Source of the DNA: Kappaphycus alvarezii
Lineage: Eukaryota; Rhodophyta; Florideophyceae; Gigartinales; Solieriaceae
Reading direction: 5' to 3'
DNA: 64,000 nt
NCBI GenBank assembly: GCA_002205965.3
Contig: NADL03000034.1
Coordinates: 372,001 to 436,000 of the forward strand
Below, piece after piece: positions 34,346 through 45,189 of the stretch (its first letter is position 1; each line of letters opens with the position of its first letter). The notes beneath the pieces were generated by a model that was not told the origin of the DNA, ran no database searches, and worked only from the letters and a program-made list of their open reading frames with translations. A program made the position numbers and the translations under genes.

Positions 34346-35604
34346 GAAATATTTCCGTTGGAATCTTTCTTGGGATACGTCTTCCCGAGCGTTGATTTAG
34401 GTTGCAGCGCCGGTGATGGAGAAAGTCCACGATGGGTATTGGGCCTTATCTGACTTGACGTTTTGAAGGGTTCATATATTTTCCGTTGCGGTTTGTCCGG
34501 GGTTATTTAGACGCGGATCGGTCATAGGATGCAACAAGTCTGATGAGGCGTAAGAGTCCTTAGGGTGCGTTCTCGGATCGGCGCTGCACCCTGTGAGCTC
34601 TGGCAGGTATGGATGTTTGGGTATGTTCTTGCTATGATGGAGGTGGCTGGGATTTCATCTTGGATATATGCGCCTAGGCTATGGTGTGGATATTTACTAG
34701 GTGAGTGATTCAGCAGTTGCCTGGTTGCCCATAACCTGTCGTGACGTTGGCCGATGTCCGTTTATGTAAGCCTAGTTTGCGTGTACGGTGGGGCTTTACA
34801 CTGTTTTTGCTTTAGGACAGACTGTCTTGGTTGCCTTGACTTTTCTTCACGGAATATCCGCAACGCGGGGTTCCCGGGAAATCCTGTCGAGATCTAGTTA
34901 TGGGACAAAATTACGGTACAGTACAGTATGTGCATTACTGTAGCAAGAGCTGTAAACAGTCTGAATTTCATTTCAATTTTGTCTACTTTGAAATTAAGTT
35001 TATGAGCGCGTGAGATTCAGACTTTGATGTGCTGAGCGGGGCATGACAGCCGCACGATACCGCACGGCTCTTGTTCCCGTTCGAGCATGATATTGGAGTA
35101 TGGCCTTGTGCATACAGAAAAATGCTGTGGAGTACAGTACAATACAATACAATACAATGACCCGTCGTACAGTACTGTACACTGCAATTCAGAGCTGTAG
35201 TACAGAAACGGTACAGTAACATTGACTCACCGCCAACTCTCTGACACCCACGTTGTTCCGTCCGCCGGGAATCTCTTTCTTTTTCTTTTCGCTACCGCTT
35301 TTGTACACATTTGCCAAAAGCCTACGCCCTGTCGACTCGTCTTACAAGTAGTCAGCACTGCCCGCCGTTGACCCCGACAATCATGCCGCTGATTGTCACG
35401 CCCGTCGCTTCTTGCTAGCCGTGCACTCCCGCCTTCCCGTCCGCAACGTCTAGTTTTCTCCAAACCATCCCGTCTCAAGCCACTCCGCCTGCCTTGCTGT
35501 CGCGTAAACGTCATCAATAAATACACCTCCAACCCGCTTCCCTTGCAACCCCCCCCTCCCGCTTACAATATCTTCACTTCGATCCGTATCGTCCCCACAC
35601 CCCG
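34346..35604. other. Gene-free spacer upstream of the GDT1-type gene
   Basis: Unique sequence up to 34900, then a TACAGT/ACTGTA-rich stretch (34910-35220) including a TACAA microsatellite (35130-35158). The C-rich DNA from 35230 on may be a 5' leader. Confidence 0.4.
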
Positions 35605-36486
35605 ATGCCTCTTCCCCACCACTGCTCACGATACCCTTGCCTCCTCCTCTACGTCCTTCACATCTCTCTCCTGCTTATTCTCATCGTTGCCGTCCCCGCG
35701 CCCGTCGCTCCTCAACTTCATTCCCATCCCGACGCACCTCAAATACACCGCCCCGACTTTACTACACAAGGCATGGCCACTCTTTTCGATTTGCTTCCAA
35801 ACCAACCTTCGCGATTCTATTGAGGCCGAAAATGGCTTTGTTTCGGGCTTCATGCAGAGCTTCCTTCTTATCCTCGCATGCGAACTCGGCGATCGAACCT
35901 TCTTTGTCGCCGCCATTCTTGCCATGAAGGCCTCCCGCATCGTCGTTTGGTCCGGTGCATTAAGTGCACTCGCAGCAATGACTATCCTGTCCGCAGCCAT
36001 CGGAAAGGCCTTCCCCTTGTTGCTCGACAGAAAGTGGACTAGTCTCGCTGCCGCTGTTCTGTTTGCCTACTTTGGCGTCCAACTGTTAAGGGATTGGTGG
36101 AGAATGCGAGGGGGATGACCAAGGAGAAAACGAGGAACTGGCAGAGGTCGAGGAAGAGTTGAAAGACGATGGAGCAAAGAAGACAGCCCTGGTCCGTGCC
36201 GCCGGTTTCACTCTCTTGAGTCCCATTTTCGTCAAGAGCTTCACTATGACTGGGTTGGCTGAATGGGGAGACCGAAGCCAGATTGCCACCATTGCCCTGG
36301 CCGCGTCGAGGGATCTGTACGGTGTCATTTTGGGCGGTGTACTAGGTCACGCTATTTGCACCGGGTTGGCCGTTATCGGCGGGGAGATTGCTTGCCACTA
36401 AGATTTCCGAGAGGGCTGTGGCTCTCACAGGTGGTTTATTATTCCTTTCGTTTTCTGTCCTCACGGCCAGCGGCAAGTTGGAATAG
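35605..36486 (+). pseudogene. GDT1/TMEM165-type Mn/Ca-proton exchanger with frameshifts
   Basis: The UPF0016/GDT1 family exchanges Ca or Mn for protons in the Golgi or plastid envelope. Both signature motifs are present: ACELGDRTFFVAAILAMK (first half) and LAEWGDRSQIATIALAA (second half), with an acidic linker between (ELAEVEEELKDDGAKK) and the ending ATKISERAVALTGGLLFLSF. The ATG at 35605 opens a hydrophobic leader (LLLYVLHISLLLILIVAV), but the body lies in another frame with no ATG. Two further shifts lie in G runs at 36110-36114 and 36381-36384. Every shift moves the frame the same way, as single extra bases would. Organelle cannot be judged. Convergent with the nuclease gene. Confidence 0.8.
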
Positions 36487-36842
36487 TTGACGTGGCGAGG
36501 CAAGGGTGTAGTTGGACAGGTTACGCGCTTGTACAGCGGTGCTTGTGGGGACCGGGCGCGCGCGCATCACGAGAATTGTCCTCGCTTGCTAACAATAAAC
36601 TGTTTTGGTTTGTTTACGTAAACGAGGTTTGGATACAGCCATCCAAGACAACTTTTCTCAGACGAGAAAAACGCCTGTACTGAGAAATGAGTTTACTGGT
36701 TGCAGGTGATTTCAGTTCTTAGTTCACAAATTAATCCATCGCCGCATGTGGTACCATAGTTGACATCATCGGGCCTGATTCCTTTCGTGGTCGTGGTCGT
36801 TCTTGGTTGGATTGGTGGTCTTACCAAGATCGCACTACCGAT

Positions 36843-39117
36843 TTAGTGATTGTCTCGCAAATACTTCACGATGCGGGCTATATCTCGGCAGTCAGCTTCA
36901 TTGTATTTCACGATTTGCTCCATCCTCGGCACCCTGCGAAAGCAATTTTAGGCTGTTTCGCTCAGCGTACTCCGCGCAACTCAATCCGAGGGCCATGGCA
37001 TCTCCTCCGTTACATACCGAGTCCTCATCCCCTCTACCATTGAAATCCTCCAGGAGCTCATATTGCTCAAGACTCGTAGCCACTGATTTCAGTGAGTTTT
37101 TGAAGCAGCCTTTGATAGTGACGCTTCCCTTTTGTACTACTTGTTGAATGTTGATCACTCTATACGACCTAATGGCTTTCAACGACTCTGTGTCTTCGCG
37201 GGTCATAGATTTCATCGCCGTTTTCAAGAGGTGCTGTTCAGGGCCCCAAACATGAAGCAAGGGTGGGCCACAATTGTCTGGATTCAAACTATTCATATGT
37301 TCCAACCACTCCTGGATCACAGCGCGTTCACCCTCTTTTGACAGTGAACTCGCAACAAAAGCGCGATGCCTCCATTCTCCATTGATAACCTGGCCACATC
37401 CAATCATGAAAATCAAAGAGCCTCGTGGAGACTGCTCTTCTAACGGCATTATGGGGTGCTCATCGTAAAAACGAGCAGACTCAGCTTGGTTGCCGTCCTG
37501 TGCAACATTTGTGTACAACATGTCCGGACTTGCAAGCTCCAAGTCGACGTAAAAAGTCCGCTCGTCCGCGTATGGAATCAAAGGAGATGCCTTATTGAAA
37601 ATATGCGGGATGTTACCCTTGAAACCTTGCAGTCTCCTCCAATTGTAGTAATTATGGGGGATTACCGCGGGATAAACCAACTCTCCTTCATACGTGGGTT
37701 TGCACATCTCCAGGAGCTTCTTTGTGGAAGATGCGTCAATTCCCAAGGCCTCGGCATCTATAGTGGGATTCTCAAAATCGTTCGGCAATCCATTTGCCAT
37801 ACTTTGTTCAGTTACATTGACTCCGATACGCGACAGCAGAGTGAGTTCTTTGACAATTTCGGCAACTTCGTACTTCGCTTTTGCCCATGGAAAGTCATGA
37901 AAAGAGTCCGCCTTCATGTTTGGTCGTAGCCTGACATCCTTTGTCGACTGGACGACCCTCAGAAACCTGTCCCGCTCGTTATCTTCAGTTTCCCCGCCCG
38001 CATTTAAATTCGTGTCAACCGCACGAATCCATTCCTCACCTTTGTCGACCACTTGCACCCGCCATGCCAATGACTGTATCGCGGCAATACCCTTTGGACA
38101 TTGCGCACCCCCAAACTCAACCTGTGCCAATTTCCACACATCGGTATCAAACAACCCCTCGATGCCCACACTGCCCTCTTGCTTGGGCCACGCACCCATC
38201 GCTACGGATTTCTTCCTGTTCGGATTTAAACCCACTAGCAACGCCTTGCCCACATCGACGCCCTGCAAGGCTGTCAAAAGACGGTTCCACAGCCACATCT
38301 CGATTTGCATGTTCCTCAAGAATTTGCGCTTCAAGAAACCCCTCTCAGTCGTCACAACCGAACTCCGTTTTACCCCTATCGCAATGTATGTGTCCTCCAA
38401 GCAGGCAGACGCCTTAATTTTGACCACTGGAAATAATTCCTGAGCCACGTCGCACCGAATGAGCAACGGTACCCGCGCCCATATCCTACGTTCCACATCA
38501 GCCAGGATAGCGCCAACTATCAGAGGTTTCCTTTCAGTTATCAGCTGAACAGTTAAACTTCTTAATTCTTCTGTGAACTGCTTTGTGGTTATTGGAGAGA
38601 CACAGGAAGCTTGACCCGCGCGTCGCACAAAGGCGCCGATGACCTGACATTGGAATTCGCGTGTTAATCTTGCCGTGCGAATAGCAGCATTTGCGGAGTC
38701 GTCAAAGGCAAAGGCTTCATCGTCACGGGTGAAACCAGCCCGTGGGCCATGGACTTGCAAAAAGTCCACGAAATGGTTCCTGTGTAATGCATTTTTGATC
38801 GAGTGAGTGGAAATCCATGGTCTATCCTCGGAGCGACGGGTGGAAGGGATTTTGGCGGCCAATATAGGATGCATGCCGAATGCTGAATGCAGACGTCGGG
38901 GGTGAGGACGGAGGGTTGGTTGGGAAATACAAGGAAGCTTTGGATATGAGGGCTTGAAGGGGAAGGCCTTTCGGGGGTGTGAGACGCTCACATACGCTAG
39001 GACCAATTGAGAGAAAGTGTAACTGATCGAGGAAAACGACGACGCCCACGGCGAGATGCATACCTCTTGGTTGCCAGGAAAGTGCCTCTTCGGTTCAACA
39101 GTCATTTGGGACAGCAT
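36843..39117 (-). CDS. Large RNase H-fold (YprB/TM0106-like) nuclease, frameshifted C-terminus
   Basis: Uninterrupted frame down to 36898, about 740 residues from the ATG at 39117; a later ATG at 38877 is a possible start. The first 90 residues are Ser/Pro-rich and may be a targeting peptide. Conserved-looking blocks: NALHRNHFVDFLQVHGPRAG, FLRNMQIEMWLWNRLL, YADERTFYVDLELASPDM (Asp-x-Glu), LIFMIGCGQVINGEWRHRAF, PLLHVWGPEQHLL and VTIKGCFKNSLKSVA. A frameshift near 36900-36950 moves the true end, YNEADCRDIARIVKYLRDN, into another frame that stops at 36843; it supplies the last catalytic Asp. This order fits predicted 3'-5' exonucleases of the RNase H fold, found in bacteria and large DNA viruses. 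The function is inferred. Confidence 0.6.
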
Positions 39118-39650
39118 TGGCAGTAAGACATTTCCTTTGCCCAACGAGACTGCAGCATTAATCCGATTGGTGCCCTAACCGTCGTTGCGGAAAAGGGGGC
39201 AGAGGGGGGAGGGGAATCTACTGTAATGGAGATGTTAGCTAAAGCAAGAAGAGTGGCATTCATTGCTGTACTGAGCTAACACGATCGCCAATCTACTGTA
39301 CGGTGTGCTGTGTCTACAGTATTCGACAAATGTCATCAATTGATTACATTTATAATCAATTGATGACATTTGGGAAGAACAAAAAAAAATTTAAAATATT
39401 CTTTTTGCGCCTTTTTTTGCTTTCCATTTTCCATTGCGTCACCGCTCTCTGTACCTACCTGTGCAAGTTTATTGTTCAGAGCTTTCGCGCGTGCACTGCC
39501 TCGTGAAACCAATTTAATCCCGTTCTAAGGGATGCGCCTGAATGTGCTGTATTGGTGGTGTTACACAGTAACGGTAGCTGAAAATCAAAAAATCAGATGC
39601 ACCATGCATCATATTTAAAATTTTTCAACAGTAAGGTCGTTTATTTCTTG
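39118..39650. other. Spacer upstream of the nuclease with a perfect 17-base palindrome
   Basis: 39329-39372 holds inverted arms AAATGTCATCAATTGAT and ATCAATTGATGACATTT around a 10-base loop. TACAGT/ACTGTA words lie at 39220-39320. No gene. Confidence 0.5.
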
Positions 39651-40205
39651 CTCCATCGAGCGTCATGTGGGCATTGTTTTCGTCCGTGCTGGGTGGCCTT
39701 CTTAGTGACGGCGGCCTTGAATGGCGAGACCATCGTGATATCGAAGGTGGTAGGGTCAGCGCTGGGGAGCGCAGGAGGGTGGAACCAGTATGTCCGCAGG
39801 CCTGAGTTCTGTCCCCGGGACGAAGAGTGGGAACTACTACTACTATACCTGCTGAATATAGGCTTCCAATTACTTTCAGCCATTACTGTCAGTTGGGAGT
39901 ATCAAACTCAGGAGCATCAAGGGTAGTTGTCTACGCTATATGGCGAATATACGAGGAGCATGGCGAATCGGCGGAGTATGCACTGTGAACCGTTGACCTT
40001 CAAAACACTTTTAACTTGGTTAGCCGCAGTGCATTTTGGACAGAGGTCGAACAGAGATTCCCGGAGATCTTCCCTTGGGTCCATTGCCCGTACGCTGTAA
40101 ACTGGGTTCATCTGTGGCGTGGGGATGATATGCTACGGAGTGTGGTAAGCGTGCAGCGGGGGGATCCGCTGGGTCCATTTTTATCCTCCTTTGTGCTGCA
40201 AAAAG
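39650..40205 (+). mobile_element. RT element (family A), first part of the RT, interrupted
   Basis: Near 40016-40200 one frame reads VSRSAFWTEVEQRFPEI and SVVSVQRGDPLGPFLSSFVLQ, the finger and QGDPL blocks of a reverse transcriptase. It is cut at 40205 by the reverse insertion and resumes at 41033. The part before 40000 is too decayed to read. Confidence 0.65.
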
Positions 40206-41021
40206 GGGGGGGAATTGGGGTGCTTTACTGATCAGGGATGCAGGACGGCTATTTTCCGAAGACTAGTGGGTGCAGGTGTGTGTATTAGAGAGTCTGAAAA
40301 TGACGCAGAGTCACCGATGTACGAACTCACAGGGCTGGTTTGAGGCCAGCCGTGAGGCATGCTGCGTTGGACGAAACCGTCGCTGCGGCGTGTCTTTGCA
40401 AAAGGACAGATCGCATCCGCCCGACGGTCTCCATGACTCTTTCGGTAACGTGCCTACCCACGTCTGTCAGCACCACGAATGCGTCCGGGTGCCACCCGCC
40501 CAGAGTAGATATCGGCACTGGGATCAGTCGGGACCTGGCATGCGTGGATACCTCCTGAACTTTGATGTTTTCGCGAGGTTCAGAGATGTCAAGAGGTTGA
40601 AGCAACGGGCCCGTGTGTTGGAGGGAGCAAATGGATTGAAGAATATAACGTCGAAAAAGTCTATCCCTTAGGTGCTCCCTATAGCCTTGATGTCTGGCCT
40701 TGTGCGATGTTGGCCATTGGGACGGGGCTCCATGGCCGGGTGCTGCGCTGCCTTTGGTAAGTCCGACGTGAGGACCGTAACCTGGCGGTCGTGACGATCG
40801 ATTCGCTCTCGGCCATGCAAGCAGTGCATGAGGTGGTCACCGAAGATGCCCAGGGTTTCCGGGCTGTTGCTCCTGGGGCACGGGGTGTTGGGGGCGAAGA
40901 ACGGTACCTGGCAATTATAGTGGAGCCAGACGGAGAAAGGTTTGGGAGCAATGTGTGTCTTAAGGCCCGGGCATGGTGCGCAGTATACCCATTGTTTAGC
41001 ACCGGGTAGGCCCATCGATGA
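40206..41021 (-). mobile_element. 5'-truncated RT element (family A) inserted in reverse, 816 bases
   Basis: The - strand reads VWLHYNCQVPFFAPNTPCP, GIFGDHLMHCLHGRERIDRHD (Cys/His knuckle), then RPDIKAIG (nuclease) and, in another frame, VPISTLGGWHPDAFVVLTDV. It carries only the 3' third of the element. It is flanked by the perfect 11-base direct repeat GCTGCAAAAAG (40195-40205 and 41022-41032), the target duplication. The 3' end is a short C run. Confidence 0.75.
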
Positions 41022-42258
41022 GCTGCAAAAAGTGACGCGGGAACTCAAAACCCACCTGGAAAATGTGGACGACACCACAGCCGCATCTCTACTCCTTCAG
41101 CTGTGGTACTAAAACGATGGGTATATGGGTGGCACCCATGAAGCCATTCGAACGGCACTACAGTTCATCTCCTCCCCGGAGGTGCTCAGTTTGGGTTTAC
41201 ACCTCTGCATTAATAAGTGTGCCGTCTGGTGGCCAACCACCCTGCCCCCACCTGTTCAGCAGTCCCTCCCATATGAGCTTTGCCAGAACTATAACGACAG
41301 GACAAAAGTGCTCCGCGCCCCCATCGGGTCGGACCTATTCATGAATCGCGAGTTCTCAAAGCACGTCACTTCGTTACAGCCTCTCCTCAAATCCCAGTTA
41401 ACCCTGGAGGATACTCATGTACTGTAGCTCTCCACTTACTGCGGACCTGCTTTGGTGTATGTCGGATCAACCACCTCTTACTTTGTAGTTCCCCCTCATT
41501 CCACTCTTAAGGGAGCAACTGAATTCGACACCGCTGTTGCTATTGCTGTACACGCTGCAGGAATTGATGGGCGGGGTTCTGGACGCCGACACTTTCCGGG
41601 AATTGCAACCCCCTATTGAGCCCTGTGGCCCCGTCAAACCAGCAGCATTTGGCATCGGGCTCCGCCCCGCTAAGCTCGCTGCGGCGGCTGCCTTCCTTTC
41701 CTCCGTGCCCCTCACGCGTGCCCTATGCTGTACCCTTCTTCCTGTGCTACCGAACACCTTAGTCGGGTGCACGACGAGTGGAAGACACAAGTGGTACCCC
41801 CAGAAGGTTGTCCAGTTCACGCCTATCGACTCAATTCAGCGGTTTGGGCAAGGGCAACTCGCTCGCCCAGTTGAGGAAAAGGCCTTTGACGCCATGCCAA
41901 AGGGGGATGAGAGGACCGCGGCATTCCGAGCCACGTTGTCATTGGATGGTTGCAAGGACTGGCTTTCATGCCAGCCAGCTCCAGGCTTTGGAACCTACAT
42001 TTCGAACCGCAATTACAAGATGTGGTTACAGTTCTATTGCAGGGTACCATTGTTCCCGCTTCGAAATGCCACAATGGGGCATGTAAGACACTTATGGGTC
42101 GTTGCGGTGACCAAGCGCTGTGCTGTGCCTACGGATCAACCCGCAGGTGGCGGCGTGATTCGCAAACGCTGTTGTTTGCCGTAGACCTCTCCAAAGCCGC
42201 CCGGCACCTTGTCCTCGAGCCCCCGGCGTCGGTGAGAGCAATCCAGTACAGTGCCTAG
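41022..42258 (+). mobile_element. RT element (family A), continuation and Cys/His knuckle
   Basis: Resumes directly after the target duplication: KVTRELKTHLENVDDTTAAS, then LQLWY, a stop, NDGYMGGTHEAI (catalytic YxDD region; the first Asp position is the stop). LGLHLCINKCAVWWP follows. A later open frame (41537-42184) reads GPVKPAAFGIGLRPAKLAAA. SKCHNGACKTLMGRCGDQAL with CCAYGSTRR is the knuckle, then AVDLSKAARHLVLEPP, where the match to 1-85 lies. The nuclease part is missing. Confidence 0.7.
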
Positions 42259-42479
42259 TAGCAAGACTTGTATGGAGTATCGAAGGCATCCGCAACGTGC
42301 GGGGTCGGAGAGCTCGGAAGCATGCGACAATAAACAGGCTGTTGCACAGATATGCGTAGTAAATTTGAGTATTACAGTGCGCGAAATTGCTTTAGAAACA
42401 CCACTCTTGATAATCACGGTGTTGACTTCATCTTCGAATGTCGTAAACCTTTTAAAGCGAAGCCCTTTTGTAGCTTAAA

Positions 42480-44790
42480 TCTTCCCAAAAAGTGCAGCCC
42501 TTCGCGCCCATGAAACTCGCTCTGAGTGGATCCAGAAGCACCGCCCTGCTTACGGCTCCGGCTCCAGTGACGCACGGCGCGCCCGTCGTGGTGAAGCTCT
42601 CTGTGCAGACGCCCGCTACGGCAAGGCCATGCGGTCCCTGCACAACGCTCCCCTGGCCGATGTGAACGACCCACACACCATCCAAGCGCTGCGTGACCTT
42701 CACCTCGCGCCCCCGCTCCTGATCACGCCCATTCCTGAAGACAGCCTTCCTCCTTCACCAACAATCACGGCGGACGCCGTGGAGGCTGTACGAGGTATTT
42801 CTCGTGATGAGACCGCACGCCGGCACGCTGGTTCTCCTTGCTACTTAAAACGTTGATCAGCCCGGCCGCCGGGGTGTCAGGCAAAAGTGTGCTTACGAAG
42901 TTGGTGGCTCGGATCGCGCGTGAGGAACTGCCGGACTCGGTCCTGCCCCTGCTCGCTGCCGCAACATTGCTCCCGCTACGGCCGAAACCGGACAAAATCC
43001 GTCCTATCGCTGAGGGATCGGTACTCCGCCGCATTGTCACCAAGACGCTGCTGCCGGGCGCTATTGATGACTCTCGAGACTTCCTCGCGCCATTCCAAAC
43101 GGCCAATGGTATCAAGGCCGGGATGGATGCGGTCATCCATGACACCCGCATCCTGCTTCGCCGTTTCTCTGGCGCTCCGCATGTCGCGATCCTCATTGAC
43201 GCCCACAGCGCTTTCAACTGCGTTGATCTCCATTCAATGCTGTGTCAACTTCCAGCACTCGCTCCTTCTCTGGCCCGCTTCGTAAATATGATATACGGTC
43301 GCACTCAGCCGCCGTTGCTTATACCGAATCGTCAGAACACGGTCATCACGAGTGCTTAGGGCACCCAGCAGCGCGACCCGGGCAGTATGTTGCTGTTTCC
43401 CTCACGATCCAACCACTAATCCGGAAAATCGCCGAGGACAGCAACATTGTGCTGAATCAATGGTACGCGGATGACGGGACCCTCATAGGGACACTCCAGG
43501 GCCTGCGCCGTGCTCTCCGCCTCCTGCAGGTAGAGGGTCCGGCTGTTGGCCTCTATGTCAACGCGAGGAAGACGCGCATTCACTGGCCGAACACGCTTCT
43601 GCCGGACCGCACGGATTTTCTCCGCGAGTTTCCTCTGTCCGAGTGCTCGCGCGACGGCTTCGAGCTCCTTGGAGCGCCGATCGGCAACCGGGCCTTCACC
43701 GATGCATACCTACGGGGCAAGGTCGATGGGTGCCGCCGCATCCTCCGACTGCTGACCCACGCTCGTGACTCCCGCGGTCGTTTCCACTTGCACCGGCTGT
43801 GCGCGTCGCCATGCCTCGTCACCCACGCGTTTCCGCTCGCCGACCCACAACACTCGGCCCCCGCTGCACAAGCCTTTGACACCCTGCAGAGGTCGTCTTA
43901 CTCGGAGCTACACCGGATCGCCCTGTCAGACTCTGCATGGGACCAAGTCACACTATCTACCCGCCTGGGAGGTCAGGGATTTTACCCTCATCTCCCCGTT
44001 CTTACACGGCGCGGTAGCCGCTAGTATCATCGAAGCGGCCCCGGCCAGTGAGAGATCGGCGTCGTACACCACGCAACGTTCCGCCGCCCTTTTCGGTCAC
44101 CGATACCGGGGCGACAGGGCGTTCCTGGTCCGACAAGCCTTGCCGCGAATCCGTGACTTCACGCAATGTATCCCCAGGCGTCCGTGCTCCGTCGACCTTG
44201 GCCCCTTTGACCCATGCTTGCTTGCTACTAAACCATCCAACCTTCAAACCTACCTAAATGGTGTGCAGCAGGAGGCACAGGCAAGGGTCCACTGGCGCTA
44301 CGACTCGTGGGCGACACACCCCAACCCGGCTCACCACAGTACCGAAGAAGTTCGACATAGGATCCGTGGCCTGGCGTTCCAGAACAGCCCGCCGCCGCAT
44401 TTCTCATAGCCCATCCGACAACCGCTACGGTGGTGTGCTTGGCCCACTGGCAGACCATGATCAGCCGGCATCTCGGCCTCCCCGTCTCTGATGACTCCCG
44501 CCCACTCACCTGCGCCCACCGTAACCAAACTATGGACGCACTCGGGGACCACTCGGCGGACCTCTGCCCAGCCGGCTTCGGTCGCCCGCACCGCCACGAC
44601 TCGCTTCGCAACGTTTTCGCCTACCACGTTGCTCGCGCCGCGGGTCTGGCCACGTTGCTCGCGCCGCGGGTCTGGACTGCCAATACGAAGTCCCGCTTCT
44701 TGTCCCGGGAACGAATATCCGCCCTGCGGACATTCTCATTCAACCCCCGCCCCTGCCCACTGGCCAACAGGTCTGCCCCATAGCCTGTGA
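42480..44790 (+). mobile_element. RT element (family A), nearly complete RT, nuclease part lost
   Basis: N-terminal RYGKAMRSLHNAPLADVNDP, then LLPLRPKPDKIRPIAEGSVL, a conserved Asp block (VAILIDAHSAFNCVD), SAXGTQQRDP where a stop replaces the Gln, QWYADDGTLIGTLQGL (catalytic Asp pair intact), LYVNARKTRIHW, ELLGAPIGNRAF and GGQGFYPH. After a frame change: FGHRYRGDRAFL and the knuckle MDALGDHSADLCPAGFG with RPHRHDSLRNVF. The element then ends near 44790 without the PD...D block. A perfect 26-base tandem duplication (44624-44649, 44650-44675) shifts its frame. G/C-rich codon use differs from the AT-rich copia relics. Confidence 0.75.
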
Positions 44791-45189
44791 CCTTACCGTT
44801 GTCTCGCCTTTTCAAAAAAGGCGCGTGCAAAAGGGCCACGCAAATGACCGGCGGCGCCGCCGACATCGCCCACCGAGACAAAATCAAAGACTTGGAACGC
44901 AAACTGGTACACCACATCCCCCCCCACTTCGCACAACACCCTCCAGGAACCAAACTTCAAGTTTCAGCCCCTGGCTTTCGATTCCTTGGGTGCCCCATCC
45001 TCCGCCTCCATTCTTTTCCTGGAAGACTTCATCCCGCGCATCGCAGAGAAGTTTAACACAACCACCGGAGTGATCCGCAGACGTCTTTATCAGCGCGTAA
45101 GTTGCACACTGTGGTCTTCTGTTGCAATAAAGATTCTATCGCGAGCCCCACTGCACGTGCCTGACGAGGAACATCCGGTTAGTTCTTAG
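44787..45189 (+). mobile_element. RT-element-related fragment (second family or part)
   Basis: Reads DKIKDLERKLVHHIPPHF and TKLQVSAPGFRFLG, then in another frame SASILFLEDFIPRIAEKF and RLYQRVSCTLWSSVAIKIL. The last block recurs at 23690 (+) and 55600 (-), in the former just before a family A knuckle. Probably RT thumb/connection of a related element; uncertain. Confidence 0.4.

Noticed and set aside
35227-35604. Coding N-terminus of the GDT1-type protein from 35393
   Set aside because: The frame starts with TTG immediately after an in-frame stop and contains no ATG; Ser/Pro composition follows the C-rich leader.
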